Shown: positions 18,216-27,484 of the stretch, piece after piece
Numbering within the stretch: the stretch's first letter is position 1
How the letters are laid out: the number at the start of each line of letters is the position of its first letter
Source: Gammaproteobacteria bacterium
GTDB taxonomy: Bacteria; Pseudomonadota; Gammaproteobacteria; Pseudomonadales; Azotimanducaceae
Assembly: GCA_026706385.1 (NCBI GenBank)
Contig: JAPOYV010000114.1
Location: 157,168 to 221,167 of the forward strand
Direction: 5' to 3'
Length of the DNA stretch: 64,000 nt
Program-made: the position numbers and the translations under genes
Notes under the pieces: generated by a model
Told to the model about the DNA's origin: nothing
Databases searched by the model: none
What the model saw: the letters and a program-made list of their open reading frames with translations, nothing else

Positions 18216-18926
18216 CTACCGCGTCGGGAAGGCAATCGTCCCCGCCATTCCCGGTTCGCGGTACGCCGTGTTGGCGGCCTGCCACGCATCGCTCGCCAGC
18301 ATGGACCGCAGAGCGTCGAGCGACGGATAGCGCACCAGGACGAAGTGCTCCCACTCATCGTCGCTGACCATCGCCTGGTCCGCGACCAGCGACATCTCGA
18401 CTTTGCCGCCGAGATCATGAACGAGCCGTGCGGCGACCTCGCCGTAACGGAAGAACGACGCTCTTCCTTCGTCGCCGTGGTAGCGCAGCAGGTTGACCAC
18501 GAAGACTTCCTCGTCGGACGTTCGCTGCACGTCCTCGAGCGACGGCGGGGTCACCGGCACCGGGCCGGTGCCGTGCGCGAAGGCGTAGAGCAGACGCGCG
18601 GACAGGCCCGCGGTGCGGTCTGAGATGGCGGCCTGGTAGGCGGGGTTGTCCTGCATATCGAGCCAGGCCGCCCGGCGGGGGTAGTAGACGAGTGCCACGC
18701 CGTCCCAGTCGTCCCCGGCCAGGCTGGCGCCGCTGTAGAGCACACGCCCGCCACGGGCGCTGATCTCGCGGCCGGCAACGGCACCGTAACGGGCGTAGCG
18801 TTCACGACCGCCGGGTTCGGCGTACTTGAGCAGATTCACCATGACGATCGGGTCGTCATCGGGGCGGGCGCGAAGCGCCGCGATGCTCTCGTCGCTGGGG
18901 TTCACGGCGCTCGTGGGGTTCGTCAT
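18216..18926 (-). CDS. Tandem DUF1330-like (dimeric alpha-beta barrel) protein
   Basis: A 236-residue protein with two similar halves of about 100 residues, each starting with an (V)VNLLKY/LLRYH strand (residues 29-34 and 143-150) and carrying a VALVYYPRR or FVLVRYPSL strand later. This is the DUF1330/EthD-like ferredoxin fold; two copies in one chain mimic the usual dimer. No catalytic residues can be named. It is divergent from the NUP gene; the intervening 90 bp probably holds both promoters. Confidence 0.7.
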   Translation of the reverse strand: MTNPTSAVNPSDESIAALRARPDDDPIVMVNLLKYAEPGGRERYARYGAVAGREISARGGRVLYSGASLAGDDWDGVALVYYPRRAAWLDMQDNPAYQAAISDRTAGLSARLLYAFAHGTGPVPVTPPSLEDVQRTSDEEVFVVNLLRYHGDEGRASFFRYGEVAARLVHDLGGKVEMSLVADQAMVSDDEWEHFVLVRYPSLDALRSMLASDAWQAANTAYREPGMAGTIAFPTR

Positions 18927-19015
18927 CGGATCGCTCCAGCCATGGTTTGGCCGGCGCGAGCACGGTCACGTTAAGATCGCCGCCGTTCTCCGCCGTGTTA
19001 GCGCCATCCCGACTG

Positions 19016-20098
19016 ATGATACGCACGCGAGGCTTCGTCTCGGCAGCCCTTCTAGTAGCTGGCGCGTGTACGTCCGCAAGCGAGGCCGCACCTGAGCAAT
19101 CGGCTCCCGACGTGAACCCGGTGCGCGTGGTCGTCGTGACCATGTGGGAACGGGGTGCCGACGAGGGCGACGAGCCGGGTGAGTTCCAGTTCTGGAAGGC
19201 GCGGAGGTCGCTTACGGAGCGCTTTGCTCTGCCGCAGGGCGATCATGACCTCTACTACAACCGCGAGTCGCAGATCCTTGGCATGGTCACCGGGGTCGGC
19301 ACCGCGAAGTCAGCGGCGACCACGATGGCCGTCGGCCTCGATCCGCGCTTCGACCTCACGCGCGCCTACTGGCTCGTGGCGGGCGTTGCCGGCATCGATC
19401 CTGAGGACGCCTCGATCGGCTCGGCGGTCTGGTCCGCCTACCTTGTCGATGGCGACCTGGGCTATGAGCTGGACGCCCGGGAGATCCCCGCGGACTGGGA
19501 GACGGGATTCTTCGCGATCGGGTCGACTTCCCCGACGGATCCGGACAAGCGGGCGCCGCGCGGCGAAGTGTTTCTCGTGAACCCGGGTCTGCGGGACTGG
19601 GCCTTTGAGCTGACCAAGGACCTGACCTTGCCTGACGATCCGGCCCTTGCGGCGGCCCGGGCACCGTACGTCGACCACCCGAATGCCCGGAAGCCACCGT
19701 TCGTCGCCCGCGGCGGCCACATCGCGGCGTCGACCTTCTGGCACGGTGCGCTCAAGAACGCCTGGGCCAATGACTATGTGCGCTACTGGACGGAAGGCCG
19801 CACCGATTTCTTCACCTCCGCCATGGAAGACACCGGGACATATCGGGCCATCGACTACCTGGACCGTGCTGGCCGCGTCGACGCGAGCCGGTTCATGGTG
19901 CTGCGCGCGGGCAGCAACTACACGATGCCACCACCGGGTGTCAGCGCGGCGGAGTACCTGGTGCGGGAGAGCGAAGGCTACTCCGGGATGATCGCTTCGC
20001 TCGAGTCACTCTACCTCGTCGGTTCGACCGTCATCGACGAGTTGCTCGGAAACTGGCCTCACTACGCCGAGCACGTGCCGGGCGTGGATGCCGATTGA
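19016..20098 (+). CDS. Purine nucleoside permease (NUP family) lipoprotein-like protein
   Basis: About 360 residues from the ATG at 19016, which gives a clean leader with lipobox-like LVAGAC; the frame is open to 18947 but that extension is not leader-like. The body matches bacterial NUP proteins: TGVGTAKSAATTMAVGLDPRFD, ARGGHIAASTFWHG, and MEDTGTYRAIDYL. The fold resembles nucleoside phosphorylases. In eukaryotic homologues it supports purine nucleoside uptake; in bacteria a periplasmic nucleoside-binding or hydrolysing role is inferred. The stop overlaps the next start (TGATG), so it is translationally coupled to the GDPD gene. Confidence 0.78.
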   Translation: MIRTRGFVSAALLVAGACTSASEAAPEQSAPDVNPVRVVVVTMWERGADEGDEPGEFQFWKARRSLTERFALPQGDHDLYYNRESQILGMVTGVGTAKSAATTMAVGLDPRFDLTRAYWLVAGVAGIDPEDASIGSAVWSAYLVDGDLGYELDAREIPADWETGFFAIGSTSPTDPDKRAPRGEVFLVNPGLRDWAFELTKDLTLPDDPALAAARAPYVDHPNARKPPFVARGGHIAASTFWHGALKNAWANDYVRYWTEGRTDFFTSAMEDTGTYRAIDYLDRAGRVDASRFMVLRAGSNYTMPPPGVSAAEYLVRESEGYSGMIASLESLYLVGSTVIDELLGNWPHYAEHVPGVDAD

Positions 20099-20856
20099 TG
20101 ACGACGTTCCTGGGGCTTGAGAGCCCGGTTGCCATTGCCCACCGGGGCGGCGCGGCAGAGCACCCCGAGAACTCCATGGTCGCCTTCGAACACGCCGTGA
20201 ACCTCGGCTACCGCTGCATCGAGACCGATGTCCGTGCGACCCGTGACAGCGTGGCGATGGTCTTCCACGACGAGAACCTGGACCGCCTGACCGACCACAC
20301 CGGACCGCTGGTGGAACGAGATTGGGCGCAACTGGAGGACGTGCGGATCGATGGCCAGGAGCCCATAGTCCGCCTCGACGACCTGCTCGGCGCGTGGCCG
20401 GATCTCCGCCTCATCATCGACCCGAAATCTGACGACGTCGTCGCACCGTTGATCGAGGTTCTCCGCCATACGAACGCGCGCGACCGCGTCTGCATCGGTT
20501 CGTTTTCCGCCCGCCGCCTGCGTCGGGTCCGAACCGAATCCCCCGGCTGCACGTCGTGCAGCCCCGCGGAGGTCGTGCGGCTGCGCGCGAACTCCTGGGG
20601 CCTCCCGATCGGCAAGCTGGCTGCCGACTGCGCGCAAGTGCCGCCGCGTCACCCGCTCATCGGCGGCCTATCGATCCCCGTCGTCGATGCTGCGTTCCTT
20701 CGCGCTGCCCACGCGCGCGGCATGCCGGTGCAAGTCTGGACGGTGAACGACGACGCCGAGATGGAGCGGCTACTTGACCTCGGCGCCGACGGCATCATGA
20801 GCGACCGTGTAACGGCGCTTAAGGACCTGTTCGAACGGCGCGGGCTCTGGCGCTAA
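20098..20856 (+). CDS. Glycerophosphodiester phosphodiesterase
   Basis: A 252-residue TIM-barrel enzyme of the GDPD family. The active-site blocks are present: AHRGG near residue 14, PENSM with the metal-binding Glu, ETDVRAT near 42, and VFHDENLDRLT near 56. Near the C-terminus VQVWTVND and GADGIMSDR are typical. It hydrolyses glycerophosphodiesters to glycerol-3-phosphate and alcohols; no signal peptide, so cytoplasmic. It starts at the TGATG overlap with the NUP gene. A TTG three bases upstream is in frame but less likely. Confidence 0.87.
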   Translation: MTTFLGLESPVAIAHRGGAAEHPENSMVAFEHAVNLGYRCIETDVRATRDSVAMVFHDENLDRLTDHTGPLVERDWAQLEDVRIDGQEPIVRLDDLLGAWPDLRLIIDPKSDDVVAPLIEVLRHTNARDRVCIGSFSARRLRRVRTESPGCTSCSPAEVVRLRANSWGLPIGKLAADCAQVPPRHPLIGGLSIPVVDAAFLRAAHARGMPVQVWTVNDDAEMERLLDLGADGIMSDRVTALKDLFERRGLWR

Positions 20857-20945
20857 ACGTCGGCTTCGAAAACGCTCTACCATGGTTGCGGGGGATGCGC
20901 GTCGATGGACTCGTGGTTCCCGCGTTTGCCGATCTCGGGGGGACC

Positions 20946-22535
20946 ATGAGCGACGACTTCAAGAATATCCGCAGGAGGCTCCGGCTCGCTGTCGTCGGAA
21001 TGGCGCTGGGCATGTTCCTGGCGGTCCTGAGCCAGACCGTCGTTGCCACGGCGATGCCCGCGATCATCGTCGACCTCGGCGGATTCGGCCGTTACGCCTG
21101 GGTCGCCACGGCCTACCTGGTCGCGGCCACCGTGACCATGCCCATCGCGGGCCGCATCGCCGACATCTACGGCTTCAAGCGTGTGCTTCTCGCGGGCATC
21201 GTCCTATTCACCATCGCGTCGATCCCGGCCGGTTTGGCGCAGACGTTGAACGAACTGGTGGCCTATCGAGCGCTCCAGGGAATCGGCGGCGGGATCGTCA
21301 TGATCGGCAGCCTCGTCGGCATGGCCCAGTTGTTCCCACCCCAACGGCGCGCCCGCTACCAGGCGCTGGTGGCCGGGGTCTACGCGCTGGCCTCGGTGCT
21401 GGGCCCCGCTTTGGGCGGGTTCATCACGGATGGAATCGGGTGGAGTTGGGTGTTTCTGATGAACGCGCCGCTTGGCGTGATCGTCTTGCTGGTCGTGGGT
21501 CGGACCCTTCCGAATCTCAAGGCGAGTGCCGATGTCAGCAAGCTGGACTACACGGGAATGGTGTTGCTGGTGCTCGCCGTGACACCGCTGATGTTCGCCC
21601 TGTCGTCCGGTGGCGTCCTATTCGACTGGCTCTCTTGGCAGATTGTCGCCTGCCTAGCCTTCGGCGTAGTCATGACGGCGGCTCTGATCACTTTGGAGAT
21701 GCGCACGGAGAGTCCGATCTTGACCGTGGACATCTACCGCGTCCGAGGGGTTCCGGTCTCGTTGGCGGCGTCGGTCCTGACCGGATTCGGGTTCTACGCG
21801 GCGCTGTTGTTCGTGCCCCTGTGGCTGTTCTCCGGGAGCGGCATGTCCGCCAGTGCAGCCGGGAGCCACTTGACCCCGATGCTGCTTGGTATGGTGGTCG
21901 GTGCGGTGGTCATAGGCCGTCGCCTCTCGCAGGACAAGGGAACCCACCGGAGGTCGGCCTTGACGAGTACGGGCGTCGCATTCGTCGCGCTGTTCCTGAT
22001 GTCCACCACCCTAAACGAGGGCGCGAGCATCCTCGCGACCGACGGGGCCATCGTCGTGCTTGGGCTCGGACTCGGCGGCATGTTGGCGACTTTCGGTTCG
22101 GCGGTGCAGGGCGCCGTACCCGAGAACATGCTGGGTGCCGCGACCTCTTCGTTGTCGTTCTACCGGTCGGTGGGCGGCATGGTGGGCGTCGCCGCAGCAG
22201 GCGCCGTGCTGACCAATCGACTGCGCGACGGTCTTTCGGACGCGTTGTCCTCCGATACGTCATCGACCGGTGCTTACCAGCAGTTGCCACCGGATTGGTT
22301 GGGCAGCGTCCAGTTGGATCCGCGATCGCTATCGGATGGCCAGTCGTCCGAGGCGGTCGTCGCCGAGTTGGAGCGATCAGGCCTCGATCAGCAAGTCGCC
22401 GAAGCGTTGGCCGAGGCGTTTCCGTCCGCCCTCACGGGTGCCATCGGGGAGGTCTTCCTCGTCACCGCGGCGGTCGTGGTGCTCGCGTTCGGGCTGTCGC
22501 TTTTCCTGCGTTCGGGGAACGAAGAGGCCGGGTAG
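20946..22535 (+). CDS. MFS transporter, DHA2 (14-helix) drug-efflux type
   Basis: A 529-residue protein from the ATG at 20946, which follows a GGGGGGA site; longer frames add only a non-conserved leader. It has about 14 membrane helices, the loop 2-3 region GRIADIYGFKR, motif C-like YALASVLGPALGGFITD in helix 5, and the helix-4 block RALQGIGGG. This is the EmrB/QacA type of proton-driven exporter. A long periplasmic loop (about 415-495) precedes the last helix. The substrate is unknown. An overlapping open frame on the same strand is a shadow. Confidence 0.87.
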   Translation: MSDDFKNIRRRLRLAVVGMALGMFLAVLSQTVVATAMPAIIVDLGGFGRYAWVATAYLVAATVTMPIAGRIADIYGFKRVLLAGIVLFTIASIPAGLAQTLNELVAYRALQGIGGGIVMIGSLVGMAQLFPPQRRARYQALVAGVYALASVLGPALGGFITDGIGWSWVFLMNAPLGVIVLLVVGRTLPNLKASADVSKLDYTGMVLLVLAVTPLMFALSSGGVLFDWLSWQIVACLAFGVVMTAALITLEMRTESPILTVDIYRVRGVPVSLAASVLTGFGFYAALLFVPLWLFSGSGMSASAAGSHLTPMLLGMVVGAVVIGRRLSQDKGTHRRSALTSTGVAFVALFLMSTTLNEGASILATDGAIVVLGLGLGGMLATFGSAVQGAVPENMLGAATSSLSFYRSVGGMVGVAAAGAVLTNRLRDGLSDALSSDTSSTGAYQQLPPDWLGSVQLDPRSLSDGQSSEAVVAELERSGLDQQVAEALAEAFPSALTGAIGEVFLVTAAVVVLAFGLSLFLRSGNEEAG

Positions 22536-22631
22536 CACGCGGGCAGCCGGATCCCGCGCCAGCTTGACTTCCCGCGCGCGACAAATCGAAATTGACGCTT
22601 CACCCGGTCGCTTGCCGCACGAGGAGATCTG

Positions 22632-23789
22632 ATGCCCGACAACGACCAGGCGATGCGGACCCACGTCGCGACGCTGCCCGTGCCCGAGTTCGCCGAGACC
22701 GCCTTCACCGAGCCGAGGGCGCTGCGGGACGCGCGGGTGGCGATCGTCACCAGTGCGGCCCTGTACCGCGAGGGCGACCCGCCGTTCGCGGTGCCGGATG
22801 TGCACTTCGAGACCATCCCGGACAGTGCGCGCGACCTGAAGCTCGGGCACGTGAGCCCGAACTTCGACCGCGCCGGCTTCGCGGCGGACCTGAACGTCGT
22901 CTACCCGGTCGATCGGCTGCACGAACTCGCGGATCGCGGAGCCATCGGGAGCGTCGCCGACTTCCACTACTCGTTCGCCGGCAACCAGTCGGACACGGTT
23001 TCCGAGGTCCGCCTCGACACCGGTCCAGCTTGCGCGCAAAAACTGCGCGAGGACGGGGTGGACGTTGTTCTGCTCACACCCGTCTGACCCCTTTGTCCGC
23101 GTACGGTCTGTACGCTGGCGCACGTCTTCGAAGCTGCAGGGCTCGCTACCGTCGCAATCGTGCCGATCCGAACGGTCGCGGAGCGCATGCACCCGCCGCG
23201 GGCCCTCTACGTCGAGTTCCCGCTCGGACTGCCGCTCGGAAAACCGGGGGACGCCGACTTCCAGCACCGCGTCCTCGGCGCGGCCTTCGCGCTCCTCGGG
23301 GAACCGGCGGGTCCGGTGCTCGCGGACTTCCCGGAAGCGATCAAGTCCGAGGACACCGAACCGCTCCAGTGTTCCGTGCCGCCCCGCTACGACCCGGAGT
23401 TGCATCCCGCCGTCGACGAGGCGCAGGGACTGCGCTCCGCGCACGACCGCGCGGTGGCCAGAAACGGACGCACCACGGTGGGTTCGCATGTGAGTCGCGA
23501 CGACATCCCGGACGCGATCGGCAAGTTCGCCAGGATCGCCGCGGGCGAACCGTGGGACGCGGTGGGTCTCGACGGCTCGGCCGGCCGGGTCGGGCAAGAG
23601 ATCAGGACGTACTACGAGGAACTCGCCTGCGAACTCGCGGACGGCCCCGCCGGGCCGTGGGCCGTAGAACGGTGGTTCTACGAGCGGACGCAGACGGGCA
23701 AGGTGCTGCTCGAGGCGCGCCGCAGGATGCGCGATGCGGGCGCTCCGCAACTGGCGTGGTTCCTGCTGGCACCGGCGTCGCGAGAGTAG
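22632..23789 (+). CDS. Selenoprotein of the glycine/sarcosine/betaine reductase selenoprotein B (GrdB-like) family; UGA at codon 152 read as Sec
   Basis: The frame runs 151 codons from an ATG with a GAGGAG site, meets TGA at 23085-23087, and stays open in the same frame for 233 more codons to TAG at 23789. Read through, it is a 385-residue protein with U152-P-L-C155-P-R-T158, the UxxCxxT redox motif of this family, directly after a LLTPV strand and before a helix and an ATVAIVP strand. Homology continues on both sides, so the TGA is not a gene end. A bacterial SECIS hairpin follows the TGA. selA, selB and tRNA-Sec lie 5-9 kb away. The exact reaction of non-clostridial members is not known. 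A separate reading as two short genes leaves the second without a credible start. Confidence 0.88.
23085..23120 (+). promoter_or_regulatory. Bacterial SECIS element
   Basis: The TGA is followed after 11 bases by GCGTAC (23099-23104), loop GGTCT (23105-23109) and GTACGC (23110-23115): a perfect 6-bp stem. Below a C/U mismatch, 23094-23097 can pair with 23117-23120. The apical GGUCU is the same as in the E. coli fdhF SECIS recognised by SelB, and the distance from UGA to the loop (17 nt) is within one base of fdhF. Confidence 0.85.
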
Positions 23790-23822
23790 GGGACGCCACC
23801 CCTCCGAACGACCTCGGAAGAG

Positions 23823-24278
23823 CTAGAAGGTGAACTTCATTTCGACTTCGTCGGTACTGGTCAAGTCCCGGCTGTACTTGAAGCCCATCCGCTCATAGAA
23901 GCTCCCGCTGTTTCCGTCTACTTTGAGGTAGCTCGTGATCAGGACCCTGGGATTGCTGGATCGGCGAATGCGCTCGATCAGCAACTGCACCGCGCGCCTT
24001 CCGTAGCCGCGGTTCTGGAAACGCTGATCGATCATCAGCCGCCACAGGAAGTACTCGCCCTGATCCGGCGCCTCAGAAGTCATGATGAATCCCACCGGCG
24101 TTTCCCCGGCATAGATCGCTCGCAGCCACACGGGGTCGTTGTCGGGTGGGTAGTGGGCTTCCGCGATGGAGTAGGCGTTCGAGCGAGGGTAGGCCTGAAG
24201 CTGATGTTCGGCCACGGAGAGTTCTAGAATCGCCCGCAGATTCTCGCTGGTGACTTCTCTGAGTGTGACGGGACTCAA
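23823..24278 (-). CDS. GNAT-family N-acetyltransferase
   Basis: A 151-residue protein with the GNAT fold: substrate strand VGFIMTSEA, strand 4 EYFLWRLMIDQRF and the acetyl-CoA pyrophosphate loop QNRGYGRRAV near 88-97. The C-terminal GNSGSFYERMGFKYS is typical. It resembles small diamine/spermidine acetyltransferases, but substrate cannot be assigned. It is cytoplasmic. It lies between the selenoprotein (convergent) and the amidase (same strand, 60 bp). Confidence 0.85.
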   Translation of the reverse strand: MSPVTLREVTSENLRAILELSVAEHQLQAYPRSNAYSIAEAHYPPDNDPVWLRAIYAGETPVGFIMTSEAPDQGEYFLWRLMIDQRFQNRGYGRRAVQLLIERIRRSSNPRVLITSYLKVDGNSGSFYERMGFKYSRDLTSTDEVEMKFTF

Positions 24279-24338
24279 TTCATCCCCAGACTGGCGTTGG
24301 TTCCTTACAGATAGGGCGTGCTCGGGAATCCACCCGCA

Positions 24339-25844
24339 TCAGTCGAGCGGCGGAGTACTCTGCGGCAGCCTCCGCACGGGAACGAGCTGCTCAACCGTAG
24401 CGGCCAGGTTCAGGAGCTTCTGCTCGGCCCAGGCCTCCGCCAGGAACTCGATCGCCACGGGCATGCCATTGGCGCCGAAGCCGGCAGGGACGGAAATCGC
24501 CGGGAGACCCGACGCAGCGGCGAGCTTGCAGTTGAAATGACCTTGCTCCTCACCGAGTGGAACAGCTTCTTCCGTGGCGGTGGGATAGACGAGCACGTCG
24601 ACATCGTGATCGTGCATGAGCGCGAGCAGTTGGCGGCGGAGGGCGGCGCCGGCGGCGTGCGCCTCGAGGTAGGCGGTCCGCGATCTGCGCTCCGGATCGG
24701 CAAGGATGTTGGCCCAGTGGCCGGCGACGACCGGCTCGAGGCGATCGTGTGCGGCAACGGATTCGAACGATTGCACCGGGAGATTGGGGTGGCGGCGCAA
24801 ATAGGCCGTCAGGTCATGGACGATGTCGTAGTCGTCCACGAGAAAGGCGGTTGGTCCTCGGCTGTCGGTCTTGAGTTCTGCAAGGTCCGCGATCTCGACT
24901 ATGGATGCGCCGCCTTTGGCGAGGGTCGCGAGAACGTGTCGAATACGCGCGTTTGTCGATGCGTCGTCTTCAAACCAATCATTGAGCACGCCGAGGCGCA
25001 ACCTCGTGAGGTCAACGTGGCGGAGGTCTGCCAGATAGCTGTCCGGGATCTTGCCGCGCGACTCGGTGGTTTGGGGGTCCGCCGGGTGATAGCCGACCGT
25101 TAAGTCCAGCATGATCGCGAGGTCGCGCGTGCTGCGTGCCAGCGGACCACCGATATCGCGTGAGCTCGAAAGCGGCACGATACCGTGCCGGCTGCTCAAG
25201 CCTTGCGTGCCCCGAAGGCCCACGAGGTTGTTGTGTGCGGACGGCACACGGATCGAGCCGCACGTGTCGCTGCCCATCCCCGCGGCGCCGAAATTGGCGG
25301 CAACACCGGCACCGGTGCCGCCGCTCGAGCCTCCCGCGTGACGGTCGGGATCGTAGGGGTTCTTCGTCATGCCGAACGCGGAGCCGCGAGTCGTCCACCC
25401 GAACGCGAACTCGTGCATTGTCGTCTTGGCCAGGATGATCGCGCCCGCGTCCTTGAGCCTCGCGACTTGCGTCGCGTCGTTCTTCGGCCAGTGACCTTCG
25501 ATGATCGCCGAGCCTGCGGTGGTCGGCGCGTCGATGGTCTCGTAATTGTCCTTGACGAGAACGGGAATCCCGTGCAGCAGCGAGCGCGGTCCCGAGCGCC
25601 CGCGCTCGTCGTCGAGCGCCTGCGCCTGGGCACGGGCGTTGTCGTTCATGTGCTGGATGGCATTCAACGCGGGGCCTTGCTGGTCGTAGGCTTCAATTCG
25701 GCGCACGTACCAATCGACCAAGTCCACGGACGAGAAGGTATCGGACGAGAGTTGTGCCTGGAGTTCCTCAATTGAGGCGTCCAACGGGTCGGCGCTCACG
25801 GCGACGCTCCAAACAACACAGACAGTCGACAAGATTCGTTGCAT
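24339..25844 (-). CDS. Secreted amidase (amidase signature family)
   Basis: A 501-residue protein from the ATG at 25844, preceded by GAGGAG 9-10 bases upstream; the open frame extends to 25988 but that part lacks protein character. An N-terminal signal peptide (about 1-18) predicts export. The Ser-cisSer-Lys triad is visible: Lys98 in PVLVKDN, Ser173/Ser174 in AGGSSGG, and nucleophile Ser197 in SDTCGS, where the usual Gly before GS is Cys. It hydrolyses amide bonds; the substrate is unknown. Export of an amidase-signature enzyme is less common than the cytoplasmic form. Confidence 0.87.
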   Translation of the reverse strand: MQRILSTVCVVWSVAVSADPLDASIEELQAQLSSDTFSSVDLVDWYVRRIEAYDQQGPALNAIQHMNDNARAQAQALDDERGRSGPRSLLHGIPVLVKDNYETIDAPTTAGSAIIEGHWPKNDATQVARLKDAGAIILAKTTMHEFAFGWTTRGSAFGMTKNPYDPDRHAGGSSGGTGAGVAANFGAAGMGSDTCGSIRVPSAHNNLVGLRGTQGLSSRHGIVPLSSSRDIGGPLARSTRDLAIMLDLTVGYHPADPQTTESRGKIPDSYLADLRHVDLTRLRLGVLNDWFEDDASTNARIRHVLATLAKGGASIVEIADLAELKTDSRGPTAFLVDDYDIVHDLTAYLRRHPNLPVQSFESVAAHDRLEPVVAGHWANILADPERRSRTAYLEAHAAGAALRRQLLALMHDHDVDVLVYPTATEEAVPLGEEQGHFNCKLAAASGLPAISVPAGFGANGMPVAIEFLAEAWAEQKLLNLAATVEQLVPVRRLPQSTPPLD

Positions 25845-26158
25845 TGATGCGTGCTCCTCGAACATCTGACGCCACTGTTCCCATCTACGTGAGGAAACGC
25901 AACTGGGCAATGGCATTTCATGCCGTGAGCACTGCCGCAGGCCAACACTGATCCCCGATAGTTGGCGCCATCGGTCGTCGGGTGGCACCAGACTCCTAGA
26001 CAGCGTGTGCGGCGGCGGTTGTCAGTCGGCCCTGCGTGCCGTCGGCCGGTTACCGCGTGCGGCGCGTTCGCGGCGCGCCCGTCGCCGCCCGGGGCGCCAA
26101 CCGGCCGCGGGAGCGCCTGTTGCGACCGGAGCCCGGTTGATACTCTTGCCCGCTCACC
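25845..26158. other. Intergenic region between divergent amidase and MFS genes
   Basis: About 314 bp with no convincing coding sequence; it must carry both promoters. An out-of-frame open stretch starting at 26005 runs into the MFS gene and is a shadow. No clear -10/-35 pair, repeat or hairpin stands out. Confidence 0.5.
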
Positions 26159-27337
26159 ATGAATTCTCCCCGGAACGTGTCGCCGTCGCCGGCGCCTTCG
26201 CTCGGCGCAACGACCCTGTCCGCCGCGGTGCTGTCGATCGTGCTGATGGGCGATGCGCTCATCTACGTCGTGCTCCCGGTGAGCGCCGGAGCCTTCGGAA
26301 TCAGCATCGTCTGGGTCGGGGTGCTGCTTTCCGCCAACCGCTTCGTCCGAATCGTGTCCTACGGCGCGATCGCGCGGGCGACCACCGCCTGTGGATTGCG
26401 GCAGACGACGATCGTCGCGTGCATCGGGGGCGCATCGTCGACGGTGATGTACTGGCTCTTCGATGGCGGATGGCTCCTGCTCGTCGCACGGCTGCTATGG
26501 GGCCTCTCCTTTGCCGGCCTCACCCTCACCACCCTCGCCTATGCCGTCGCGGACCGTCGCCGCGCGGGCACCCGGGTTGGCCTCAGCAGCGCCATCCAGC
26601 AGTTCGGCTCCGTTTTCGCCCTGACCGCGGGAGCGTGGATCGCCGGCCAGTTCGGACCCAAGTCCGCCTTCCTCTTTCTCGGGCTCGCCTCCTTCCTCGC
26701 GCTGCCGTTCGCGATCGCCCTCCCGCGCGAGCGAGCCGGGCCGGGCGCGAGCCGGCCCCGATGCCTCCCGAAACCCCATGCGCTCGACTGGCTGTTCTTT
26801 GCCGTCGGATTCGCCGTCGATGGCGTCTTCGCGATGACGATCACGATCATCCTCGCCGACCTCGTGTCCCTCGAGGCGGCGATCCTCGGCGGGGGCATCG
26901 TTCTGTCGCTCCGGCGCGTGGGCGATGCGGTGTTCGCTCCCATCGGCGGCTGGCTCGGCGACCGGCTGGGCACCGAAGCGGCGCTCTTCGCCGCGACGAC
27001 CTTGACCCTGGGGGGCCTCGCCGCCATCGCGCTCGGCGGGGTCTACGCCGGCGCGGGAGCGGTCATCGTCGGCCGGGCGGCGATCGCGGCGCTCGGTCCG
27101 GCGACGGTGGCGGTCCGAAGTCCGTCCGAGCATCTGATGCACCGGATGGCGACGATGCAGACCTGGCGCGACTTCGGGGCCGCGCTCGGCCCGCTGCTCT
27201 CCGGCTTCTTCCTCGCCGGCTTCGCGATTTCCGCGATCTATCTCGCGCTCGTCCTCATCCTGGCCACCGCGCTTCTCGTGCAGCTCTTCCGCCGCGTCTA
27301 CCCCGACAGGACTTGCACCGATCGGTCGGACGGGTGA
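26159..27337 (+). CDS. MFS transporter (12-helix type)
   Basis: A 392-residue protein with about 12 membrane helices. Loop 2-3 lacks the classical G-x3-D-R-x-G motif; loop 8-9 carries GGWLGDRLGTE. Helix 4 has RLLWGLSFAGLTL. The long C-rich strings of codons (GCG, CTC, GGC) make it slightly GC-richer than its neighbours. Substrate unknown. It is single-gene and followed by a toxin-antitoxin pair with about 150 bp between. Confidence 0.8.
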   Translation: MNSPRNVSPSPAPSLGATTLSAAVLSIVLMGDALIYVVLPVSAGAFGISIVWVGVLLSANRFVRIVSYGAIARATTACGLRQTTIVACIGGASSTVMYWLFDGGWLLLVARLLWGLSFAGLTLTTLAYAVADRRRAGTRVGLSSAIQQFGSVFALTAGAWIAGQFGPKSAFLFLGLASFLALPFAIALPRERAGPGASRPRCLPKPHALDWLFFAVGFAVDGVFAMTITIILADLVSLEAAILGGGIVLSLRRVGDAVFAPIGGWLGDRLGTEAALFAATTLTLGGLAAIALGGVYAGAGAVIVGRAAIAALGPATVAVRSPSEHLMHRMATMQTWRDFGAALGPLLSGFFLAGFAISAIYLALVLILATALLVQLFRRVYPDRTCTDRSDG

Positions 27338-27484
27338 GGGTTCCGGCCACCAGCACCGGGGTCGGCGCATCCGCCGAGCACGACCGGCCCAGGGGAGGAG
27401 AGGGTGTGGAATCTTCGAGGTTGCTTTACAAACTGAACATTATGGGCAATTGTCCGGTTGTAGAGAGCAGATGGCTTGAGCGAT

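Noticed and set aside
20882..22567. 561-codon frame over the DHA2 MFS gene
   Set aside because: Arg-rich, no hydrophobic pattern; a shadow of the transporter frame.
23160..23789. Separate gene starting inside the second half of the selenoprotein
   Set aside because: It has no ribosome binding site and begins in mid-fold; it is the in-frame continuation after the Sec codon.
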